Of a stretch of 63,364 nt of DNA, positions 58,158-63,364 are shown in pieces. This stretch comes from a virus: positions 1 to 63,364 of the IMG/VR virus record IMGVR_UViG_3300034141_000032; one strand, written 5' to 3'. Numbering within the stretch: position 1 is the stretch's first letter; each line of letters starts with the position of its first letter. The notes beneath the pieces were generated by a model. The model was not told the DNA's origin, did no database searches, and saw only the letters and a list, made by a program, of their open reading frames with translations. The position numbers and the translations under genes are program-made.

Positions 58158-58517
58158 TGTTGCCCCATCCAGTACGTCGCGGCTTGTTTCGGTACGTCGC
58201 CGACGTACCTGTGGTAATGGAACGGGACCGCAAAGGCAAGAATGGTTTCGCTATGGCACCAACGGTCTTAGGGTAGAACCCGGCACGTTTCTGAAAGGGT
58301 GAGCAGTGGCAGATACTTACAGCCAGTGGCGTTTTTCCGTGGCGCCCATGATGGACTGGACAGACTGAGGTAGATAGTGCAGCAACTGCAACGGCTTGGC
58401 AGGGCGCCTGTTTCGCAGGTCGGACGGGTGGCGTACTCAAAAAAATGGACCCCGAAGGGTCCAAGGTGGGCGCCGGCCGTTGACTTCGTATCCGGCGCCA
58501 GGGAGGGGAGGGGGCCG
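58158..58517. other. Regulatory gap upstream of integrase
   Basis: A 360-bp stretch without a gene. It holds the perfect palindrome GGTACGTCG-C-CGACGTACC (58191-58209), with an extra direct copy of GTACGTCGC at 58172-58180, 15-33 bases upstream of the int start; these could be sites for integrase arms, an excisionase or a regulator. TGGTTTCGCTATGGCACCA (58243-58261) is an exact TGGT-N11-ACCA site, and a weaker TGGT-N11-ACCG lies at 58213-58231. No clear int promoter can be read. A leftward terminator sits at 58439-58463. Confidence 0.55.
58439..58463 (-). terminator. Leftward intrinsic terminator
   Basis: Read on the minus strand, TGGACCC-TTCG-GGGTCCA (58463-58446) is followed by seven T residues (58445-58439). 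It ends the PrtN/membrane-protein transcript before int, so int must have its own promoter. Confidence 0.88.
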
Positions 58518-58745
58518 TCAGATCAGCATGAGCGATCCGACGACGATCAGCATGGACACAGCTAGAGTGTAGGTGACAGTGGCGCCGTGGATCTCGCGGC
58601 GGTCCAGGCCGGGGATCAGCACCAGCAGCAGGGCCACGCCCGAGACGATGAAGGGGGCGGCGGCGACCGCGTATATGGATGGTGCGGCGATCAGGATGAC
58701 GACCCATGCCACGAAGCCAAGCAGGGAAGCCGGTAGGATGTGCAT
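58518..58745 (-). CDS. Small membrane protein
   Basis: A 75-residue protein whose ATG overlaps the PrtN stop (TGATG) with GGAGG seven bases upstream. Hydrophobic segments LLGFVAWVVILIAAPSIYAVAA and IVSGVALLLVLIPG and a third near VTYTLAVSMLIVVGSLML suggest three membrane passes. Co-transcribed with the PrtN homologue from the operator-bearing promoter at 59041. Possible superinfection-exclusion protein by size and context only. Confidence 0.65.
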   Translation of the reverse strand: MHILPASLLGFVAWVVILIAAPSIYAVAAAPFIVSGVALLLVLIPGLDRREIHGATVTYTLAVSMLIVVGSLMLI

Positions 58746-59011
58746 CAAGCGCCTCCGTTCATGGTCTGGAATTCCTTCACCGCGGCGGCGCGCTGGCGAT
58801 CGATGTAGTCGGCCAGGTCGTGCAGGTGGACGCCCTTGGCGGCCTTCTGGCTCGCTTCGATTCGGATAACCGGGATCGGGATCTCGCCGGCGGCCACCTT
58901 GCGGGCGAACTTGTCGGCGGTCAGGTGGGTGAAGAAATCCCGGCAGACGTCGTCGATCGGGATGACCGCCTTTCCCCCGTATTGGGCAAGCAGGAGAAAG
59001 GCGGTGTTCAT
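58745..59011 (-). CDS. PrtN-family (pyocin activator) protein
   Basis: An 88-residue protein closely following the PrtN pattern: MNTAFLLLAQYGGKAVIPID, VCRDFFTHLTADKFARKVAAG, IPIPVIRIEASQKAAKGVHL and DLADYIDRQRAAAVKEFQ. PrtN activates pyocin genes in Pseudomonas; phage relatives likely act as transcription regulators, and the small fold is DNA-binding. CAGGAGT precedes the ATG at 59011; an upstream frame to 59053 overlaps the promoter and is rejected. Its promoter carries the phage operator, so it would be silent in lysogeny and could switch on other genes after induction. Confidence 0.85.
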   Translation of the reverse strand: MNTAFLLLAQYGGKAVIPIDDVCRDFFTHLTADKFARKVAAGEIPIPVIRIEASQKAAKGVHLHDLADYIDRQRAAAVKEFQTMNGGA

Positions 59012-59040
59012 CTGGTGCTTACTCCTGTTGCGACAGGACG

Positions 59041-59072
59041 ATATAAGCACCAATGGTTCGATTATGCAACCA
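59041..59072 (-). promoter_or_regulatory. Leftward promoter with operator for PrtN operon
   Basis: On the minus strand TTGCAT (59064-59069), 17 bases, TTATAT (59041-59046). The operator TGGTTGCATAATCGAACCA (59054-59072) has five-base perfect arms TGGTT/AACCA and overlaps the -35 box and spacer exactly as at 4059-4090. Confidence 0.78.
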
Positions 59073-59083
59073 TTAAATCCGTG

Positions 59084-59629
59084 CTAGAGCACCTGCCAGT
59101 CGACCGCCAGCATATCCGACTGGCTCGCCAACCAGCCCATCAGGATCTCGTCGCCGGCTGTCTTCATGATGATGTAGGGTAGAACCGGCGCACTGCCGCC
59201 GCTCTCCAGGGCAAAGGCGCGCGTGTGCTCGCCCCAAAACTGGTCGGCTGGCAGATCCGGGTTGCCTTGGCCAAGGCACAGCCACATGTTTTTGCCATTC
59301 CAACCAGCACGCGCGATGCGGGCGCCGGCCTTGAGGTGTTCCAACGCTTGGCCAAAGCCCAGGTTGACGATCATCGGCACGACCGGGCGCGGTGCCGGGC
59401 TGTACTTGCGCTCGAACACGTCCTTCGGGTTCAGGTACTCATAGCCGTCTTCCTGGCGCACCAGGTAGTCGCCCGACTCAGGCGTGTACCGGGCTGTCAT
59501 TTCTGGCGTCGGGTGGAATGCCGAGCCATCGGCAAAATGAAGCTTGAATGGGGCGTTACTACCGCCCGATGTGGAAATAATTTGACGCGCCACCACGCGC
59601 ACCGGGTTTGCAATGTGGGTATGTTCCAT
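59084..59629 (-). CDS. DUF2829-containing protein
   Basis: A 181-residue protein. The C-terminal ~95 residues match DUF2829 (FGQALEHLKAGARIARAGWN, GKNMWLCL, PYIIMKTAGDEILMGWLASQ, SDMLAVDWQVL), a domain common in phage accessory regions with unknown role. The N-terminal half is a separate module (PFKLHFADGSAFHPTPEMTA, Y-L-V-R-Q-E-D-G-Y-E-Y-L-N-P). GAGAGAAG precedes the ATG. It is the last gene of the leftward series that began at 4059 and crossed the circle junction. Confidence 0.8.
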   Translation of the reverse strand: MEHTHIANPVRVVARQIISTSGGSNAPFKLHFADGSAFHPTPEMTARYTPESGDYLVRQEDGYEYLNPKDVFERKYSPAPRPVVPMIVNLGFGQALEHLKAGARIARAGWNGKNMWLCLGQGNPDLPADQFWGEHTRAFALESGGSAPVLPYIIMKTAGDEILMGWLASQSDMLAVDWQVL

Positions 59630-59674
59630 TCTTCTCTCTCAGTGTGCCGCCCGATGCGCGGGGCGGCTTCGCGT

Positions 59675-60265
59675 TTAGGCTGCCTTGCGATCAGCTACCG
59701 ACTTCGGCACTTCGTCCTTTTCCAGCGTCTTCTTGAAACCGACGCCGGCGGCGATGTGGTACAGGACTATGCCTTCGGGCTTCATGAAGCCGGGCGCAGC
59801 CAGGCTGCCGTTGTCGCGCAGCTCGCCCAGCGCGCTTTCCGCAGCATCGCCGGTGAAGTCGCCGCGGTACAGGGTCGGTACGACCAAGCAGCAGGCCGGG
59901 CGCACTGCATCGTCTTCCCAGCGGCTGACATTGAACAGCGAGAAGCGCTTGTCTTCTATGCCGTACCTGCGCTGGATGCCGCAGCCCCACCATTCGCCGA
60001 AGTGGCGACCGGGCCCGAGTTTCAGGAGTTCTTCGCCGTTCTCTTGCGCCCACTTGGCGAAACCATAGTTATCGTCTTCTGGCGTGATCCAGCGCGTGCG
60101 GCTGCCAGCGTACAGCGCCAGGCCACCACTCTGGTAGATCGCGCCCGGGGCTTCGTGCCCCTCCAGTTCGACGATGGCGACCTGCGCATTGGTGCCGTCG
60201 ATTTTCTCGGTGATGATGATCTCGCGCGTGAGCCGCGCCATTTTTGGGAAGTCCTGAAATTCCAT
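59675..60265 (-). CDS. RNA ligase family protein
   Basis: A 196-residue nucleotidyltransferase. Motif I is EKIDGTNAQ with Lys21 as the adenylation site; SGGLALYAGSRTRWI (motif III region), LFNVSRWE and PEGIVLYH (motif IV, E-G) follow, with KKTLEKDE near the end carrying a motif V-like Lys. The size fits minimal phage RNA ligases of the Rnl2-like group. GGAG six bases before the ATG sets the start. A likely role is sealing cleaved tRNA or other RNA damaged by host anticodon nucleases; this is inference from T4 practice. Confidence 0.8.
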   Translation of the reverse strand: MEFQDFPKMARLTREIIITEKIDGTNAQVAIVELEGHEAPGAIYQSGGLALYAGSRTRWITPEDDNYGFAKWAQENGEELLKLGPGRHFGEWWGCGIQRRYGIEDKRFSLFNVSRWEDDAVRPACCLVVPTLYRGDFTGDAAESALGELRDNGSLAAPGFMKPEGIVLYHIAAGVGFKKTLEKDEVPKSVADRKAA

Positions 60266-60312
60266 AGCATCTCCATGTTGCGCCGCCCGGATCGGTGGGC
60301 GGCTGCCCGTTA

Positions 60313-60816
60313 CTATTTGTGCCGGAATGGCACCGGCTGGAGCTCGTAGGGCAGCATCAGCGGATGTCCCGGCGAACCGTTGCCCGTGATCCGCAGGCAG
60401 TGCGTCTCTATGCCCTTGTCGCGCAGCCAAGCGATCACCTGCAGGTCGCGGCGCAGGTGGCCACCGTTCAGGCCCCAAGCGCAGATCGTCAGGCCGCCCG
60501 CGCCGGCCACGTCGGCAATGTGCTGATCGTTGTCCGGCCCGACCGGGTCGACCGCCTTGCGCATGACCTTCGGGTCGCGCGCCCGGAAGGCGAACAGGTT
60601 GACCACGGTCAGGGCATTGAAGCCCAGCCGGTTCGTGAAACCGATGCACTTCCTGATGGTGGCATCGTTTTCGATGTGGTCGGCGGTCGACGGGTTCAGC
60701 ATGATCCATACCAGCGCCTTACCGTCGCCCCAGCGGCGCCCGAGCTGGTAGCGGTACTGCTGGCAATCGGAGAGGACAGCGGTACGATCCATGAACAGGT
60801 CGCTGGCGGCGCTCAC
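60313..60816 (-). CDS. DUF1643 protein
   Basis: A 167-residue protein with the DUF1643 pattern: YRYQLGRRWG, LVWIMLNPSTADHIENDATIR, GFNALTVVNLFAFRARDP, ICAWGLNGGHLRR. The Ser/Thr-rich LNPSTAD loop and the C-terminal GSPGHPLML are conserved in the family, whose function is unknown. A GTG at 60816 overlaps the upstream stop; an ATG at 60792 is an alternative. Confidence 0.85.
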   Translation of the reverse strand: MSAASDLFMDRTAVLSDCQQYRYQLGRRWGDGKALVWIMLNPSTADHIENDATIRKCIGFTNRLGFNALTVVNLFAFRARDPKVMRKAVDPVGPDNDQHIADVAGAGGLTICAWGLNGGHLRRDLQVIAWLRDKGIETHCLRITGNGSPGHPLMLPYELQPVPFRHK

Positions 60817-61268
60817 GGCTTCACCTTGGCGATGATGGCGGCAAGGTCGACCTCGTCACGCATGCGCAAGTGGACCTTAATTGCTGCGCCGGAAGCCGCG
60901 TCGCTAGTCCAGGAGCCATCAGTCTTCTCAAGGCACGCGCGTTTTACCGCTTCAGCGATAGCCATGTCGCGGGCGGCGCGCTTATCTTCCGCGAAGCGAC
61001 GGCCTTCGGCATACGCCTTGTTCAGTTGAGGCTGGAGCGTATCCACGACGAGATTCGGCCTGGAAAGCAGCCGGGGAGTGTACCACTTCGCTTTTTCAAG
61101 ATCATGGTTGCCGCCCTTATGCTTTTCCCGCCACATATAGCGCATGACGGTGCCCTTGATGAAGCCGCGGTATTCTTCTTGCGTCAATGCCGCCTCGATG
61201 GCGTCGATGCACTCGATATGCCCGGCGTTATACCGGTGCGGGTGATTCACTTCTTCTTTTGTGCTCAT
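60813..61268 (-). CDS. DUF3310 (SaV-like) protein
   Basis: A 151-residue protein. The N-terminal half is DUF3310: VNHPHRYNAGHIECIDAIEA, YRGFIKGTVMRYMWREKHKG and LEKAKWYT. This domain is a nucleotide-kinase/MazG-neighbour-like helical domain found in many phages. The C-terminal half is a helical extension rich in Lys and Ala. A possible role in nucleotide metabolism has been suggested for the family, but is unproven. Confidence 0.82.
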   Translation of the reverse strand: MSTKEEVNHPHRYNAGHIECIDAIEAALTQEEYRGFIKGTVMRYMWREKHKGGNHDLEKAKWYTPRLLSRPNLVVDTLQPQLNKAYAEGRRFAEDKRAARDMAIAEAVKRACLEKTDGSWTSDAASGAAIKVHLRMRDEVDLAAIIAKVKP

Positions 61269-61287
61269 AGTCTCGCGCCAGAAGGCG

Positions 61288-61380
61288 TCAGTTAGGTTTG
61301 AAAATCAGGGGCCATGGGCACCTGGAAAGGGAATGCGCGCCGCCACAGCGCGTACATTGGTCGGCGCGCGTGTAGGTCAT
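61288..61380 (-). CDS. Very small zinc-knuckle protein
   Basis: A 30-residue protein reading MTYTRADQCTRCGGAHSLSR then C-P-W-P-L. C9-x2-C12-x3-H16-x4-C21 is a zinc-knuckle spacing. The ATG overlaps the stop of the gene upstream (ATGA). Very short phage proteins of this C-x2-C-x3-H-x4-C-P type are widespread, which supports that it is real. Confidence 0.6.
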   Translation of the reverse strand: MTYTRADQCTRCGGAHSLSRCPWPLIFKPN

Positions 61381-61763
61381 GGCCGGGGCACCATCAGCGC
61401 GCCGAACCATGGATTCGGCTTGGCCTTCGCCTTTTTGATGTTGCGCCGGGCGCCGTCTCGCGCGCGCCGAATATCCCACTGTTCGTCGGTCAGCTTCGCA
61501 GCGTGGCGCTTCCAGCGGACCTTGTTCGACAGCGGCTTGAACTGGCACCGCGCGTCCTTGCCCGGGCCAAGCCCGTGGATCGCGTGGTGCGGCCCCTTGT
61601 CCGGCGTGCGCTTCCAGCCGGTGATATGGCTTTCTTTCGCTTCGCGCATGATGGCGATCCACTTCTGCACCGTGCGCCTGGACAGCTTCGACTTGACCAT
61701 GATCTCGCGGACGGTGCCAGGCATGGCGTCGATGACACGCTGGCCGCATGGTGGAGGGGCCAT
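61377..61763 (-). CDS. HTH DNA-binding protein
   Basis: A 128-residue protein whose ATG overlaps the upstream stop (TAATG). Residues ~8-50 form a winged-helix-like HTH (VIDAMPGTVREIMVKSKLSR, RTVQKWIAIMRE). The central part has HAIHGLGPGKDARCQFKPLS and the C-terminus is strongly basic (RRNIKKAKAKPNP). It resembles phage proteins that couple an HTH to a basic nucleic-acid-binding tail. It may regulate its own accessory operon. Confidence 0.68.
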   Translation of the reverse strand: MAPPPCGQRVIDAMPGTVREIMVKSKLSRRTVQKWIAIMREAKESHITGWKRTPDKGPHHAIHGLGPGKDARCQFKPLSNKVRWKRHAAKLTDEQWDIRRARDGARRNIKKAKAKPNPWFGALMVPRP

Positions 61764-62347
61764 TATTTCGCCCGCTTGAACTCGACCACCCACACCCATG
61801 GATTGACGTCCCAACTGCCGGCGCCGTTGATGTCCTCCCACAGGTGCTGATATTCCACGCGCGGGTCATTCATAGTGCGGTGGGTGATGCCCTCTGCGAG
61901 CGCGTCCTCGACGCTAATGGCCTGCAGCCGCTCGACGCGCACCGACACGATCTCAAGCTGGATCCCGCTGTGCTCGCGGAACATGTGGATTGACGGCTTC
62001 CACTTGCCGTAAGGCGCGCCACCATCAGCCTGATAGAGCACGGCTGAACAACCTGCAGGCTCGTCGTGGTCCGGGACGATGCTGTGCGTCTCGCGCACCC
62101 ACAGCTGGTCTCCATGGTCGCCGTATGGACAGCAGTCGCCAGCCAACCCGGTCCACTGCTGCATTTGCTCCTCGATGTGAACCATCGACTGGACCGCGTT
62201 TGACGGCCACCAGTGCCCGCTGGTCCCCGGGTAATCAGCAGGAGTTGGCTTCGGCTGCGGGTTCATTATCCGCCTGGTCTGCGTCTTGCTGCCGTCCAGG
62301 ATGGCGCGCACCATGGCGCCCTTGAACAGGATTGGCCGCTCTTTCAT
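61763..62347 (-). CDS. ASCH-like phage protein
   Basis: A 194-residue protein from the ATG at 62347. It opens with KERPILFKGAMVRAILDGSK, then TQTRRIM, later DQLWVRETHSIV, VERLQAISVEDALAEGI and a closing NPWVWVVEFKR. This is the order of a phage protein family with an ASCH-type fold (RNA- or nucleoside-binding, PUA-related), often annotated as a morphogenetic protein without basis. Two Cys near residue 78 are in a short insert. ATGA-coupled upstream. Confidence 0.75.
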   Translation of the reverse strand: MKERPILFKGAMVRAILDGSKTQTRRIMNPQPKPTPADYPGTSGHWWPSNAVQSMVHIEEQMQQWTGLAGDCCPYGDHGDQLWVRETHSIVPDHDEPAGCSAVLYQADGGAPYGKWKPSIHMFREHSGIQLEIVSVRVERLQAISVEDALAEGITHRTMNDPRVEYQHLWEDINGAGSWDVNPWVWVVEFKRAK

Positions 62348-62892
62348 GCTGCATCCTCCAGGCCAAGATAGCGGCGCCATTGCACCTTCACGCCATCGAC
62401 CAAAAAGCCCCATGTTCCCTGGTAGCGCCCGGTCACGAACAGGGTCCAGACGCCATCGCGCGAAACCGTGACGATGCGGTGGTACTCGCCATAGCGCAGT
62501 TGCATCGTCTCGCCGGCCGAACGGGCGTGGAAGTCGAATGTCGGCGCCGGCAAGCCGGGCATAGGCAGCGGGCCAGCATACGGACGGATCTCGTGGTAGT
62601 AGCCGCGCAGGATGAAAGTGCGGGCGTTCCACGGATGATCGTGCAGGTGGCGGTCATCGTCCTCGCGCATGATCCGGTGCAGGCGGATCGAGATCGGGAA
62701 CTGCCACCAGGGGCGATTGCCGGACGAATTGGCCGGATACGGGTTAAACAGCCAGTACCGCTCCATATACATCGTCCCGTCGGGCCCGGTGATGTGCGTG
62801 TAGGGCGTGCGCTGGGCGCGGCGGATTAGCCACTCAACGATGGCAGGCCGGGCCAGGAACCGGGCGACGGCACTCCAGAAGGCGGCCTTCAT
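62344..62892 (-). CDS. Cupin-like hypothetical protein
   Basis: A 182-residue protein from ATG 62892, overlapping the upstream stop. After a hydrophobic/basic N-terminus (FWSAVARFLARPAIVEWL) comes a run of beta strands with HRIMREDDDRHLHDHPWNAR, a cupin-like metal-binding H-x-H pattern, then FILRGYYHEIRPY and YGEYHRIVTV with further His. A double-stranded beta-helix (cupin) fold is likely; the substrate is unknown. Proteins of this type recur in phages of proteobacteria. Confidence 0.65.
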   Translation of the reverse strand: MKAAFWSAVARFLARPAIVEWLIRRAQRTPYTHITGPDGTMYMERYWLFNPYPANSSGNRPWWQFPISIRLHRIMREDDDRHLHDHPWNARTFILRGYYHEIRPYAGPLPMPGLPAPTFDFHARSAGETMQLRYGEYHRIVTVSRDGVWTLFVTGRYQGTWGFLVDGVKVQWRRYLGLEDAA

Positions 62893-63364
62893 GCTGCCGC
62901 CTTGTTGAAGCCCAGCAGCGCGCGCGCTTTTTCCAGCGTGAAGACGCTCGATTGCGGCACCGTGTAGAAGTTGCTGCGATCGACGCGCTTGGCCCAGGCG
63001 GTGATGAAGGCTTCGAGCTCGTCCTTTTCTGCCTGGGTGACGTCTTCCAGGTAGGTTTCGCCGAACTCGCCGCAGTCGTCGTAGCAGCGTTCCTGCAGGC
63101 GCTCGATGACGCTGTCGGCATCGCCCTCGCCGGCGAAGCGCACGCACTTGCCGATCCAGAACTGTTCGATACCTTCTTCATTCGCAGCTTCGCCCAGCGC
63201 GTGCGCGATCGCTTCCGCCATGGTGGGCTCGGAACCGCTGTATTCCAGTTCGTTGAAGCTCCAGGCCCACTCGTCGCCAGTGGCGTGCGGGTCGACCAGG
63301 TTTCCGTCTTTGACCAGGGCGACAACGGACATATCCGGGGCTGCCGCAAGATCGAACGAGATTG
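62889..63364 (-). CDS. Coiled-coil phage protein, C-terminal part of the gene that starts at 1229
   Basis: This segment encodes the last ~158 residues; the frame enters open from the right edge and joins the left-edge piece at the repeat. The domain is acidic and Trp/Phe-containing (DEWAWSFNELEYSGSEPTMA, EQFWIGKCVRF, YLEDVTQAEKDELEAF), then ends in LEKARALLGFNK. An ATG at 63332 exists only in this copy of the repeat and corresponds to internal codon 369, so it should not be annotated as the gene start. Confidence 0.8.
   Translation of the reverse strand, partial: ISFDLAAAPDMSVVALVKDGNLVDPHATGDEWAWSFNELEYSGSEPTMAEAIAHALGEAANEEGIEQFWIGKCVRFAGEGDADSVIERLQERCYDDCGEFGETYLEDVTQAEKDELEAFITAWAKRVDRSNFYTVPQSSVFTLEKARALLGFNKAAA
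63208..63364. repeat. Right copy of 157-bp terminal direct repeat
   Basis: Equivalent to 1-157 except T at 63332 for C at 125. Removing one copy gives the circular map. Confidence 0.95.

Noticed and set aside
63330-63332. ATG at 63332 as a gene start
   Set aside because: The other repeat copy has GTG here, no Shine-Dalgarno precedes it, and the frame extends to a well-supported ATG at 1229.

Overview
This window is the complete or nearly complete genome of a temperate, podovirus-like tailed phage, read from a circular or circularly permuted molecule. The first 157 bases recur as the last 157 (one mismatch), and one leftward gene runs off the left edge and resumes at the right edge, so the unique sequence is about 63,207 bp. 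The gene set is single-genome phage: terminase, portal, scaffold, capsid, adaptors, fibres, a 3,556-residue virion protein, holin/endolysin/spanins, tyrosine integrase and a CI-type repressor. GC is high. A PrtN-type activator, GH19 endolysin, Rz/Rz1 pair and the overall plan (~63 kb, one giant polyvalent protein) resemble Burkholderia Bcep22-like podoviruses, so a Burkholderiales (betaproteobacterial) host is a reasonable inference, not something the sequence proves.

Layout. (1) 1-4090, leftward: recombination module read from a promoter at 4059-4090: YqaJ-type exonuclease, ERF annealing protein, an HTH protein, a Zn-ribbon protein and a coiled-coil protein. Transcription then continues across the circle junction into 63364-59084 (cupin-like, ASCH-like, HTH, DUF3310, DUF1643, RNA ligase and DUF2829 proteins). 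(2) 4159-5640: HNH/AP2 endonuclease, leftward S24-like repressor and a divergent HTH gene around a two-operator switch. (3) 5676-18404, rightward early operon with mostly overlapping start/stop codons: SSB, RdgC, HNH-type DUF1364 protein, VRR-NUC nuclease, C5 cytosine methyltransferase, PAPS-reductase-fold protein, a TGT-like barrel candidate, replication protein, DnaC-like loader and many small Zn-ribbon proteins. (4) tRNA-Ser(UGA) at 18427 and a lone leftward gene. (5) 19100-54080, rightward late operon: terminases, portal, scaffold, a CsrA-like protein, capsid, adaptors, tailspike, two fibres sharing one N-terminal anchor, nozzle-like protein, internal virion proteins, a second PAPS-reductase-fold protein and the giant polyvalent protein. 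(6) 54179-56490: lysis cassette. (7) 56491-57095: no gene but dense RNA-like structure, including a tRNA-like fold. (8) 57096-59072, leftward: integrase, a small membrane protein and a PrtN homologue.

How it works together. A 19-bp operator of the form TGGT-N11-ACCA occurs at the repressor switch, at the leftward recombination promoter, in front of terminase, capsid, the acetyltransferase, the lysis cassette, the PrtN operon and the integrase, and just before the methyltransferase and PAPS-reductase genes. About one such site is expected by chance; seven exact and several near-exact copies were found by eye. Where a promoter can be read, its -35 box usually lies inside the left half-site with a 17-base spacer. 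The simplest reading is that one repressor silences the whole genome through dispersed operators. The most unusual items are this operator network, the 600-bp structured non-coding region, the methyltransferase/PP-loop/TGT-like cluster, the CsrA-like gene before the capsid gene, and the giant multi-enzyme virion protein.
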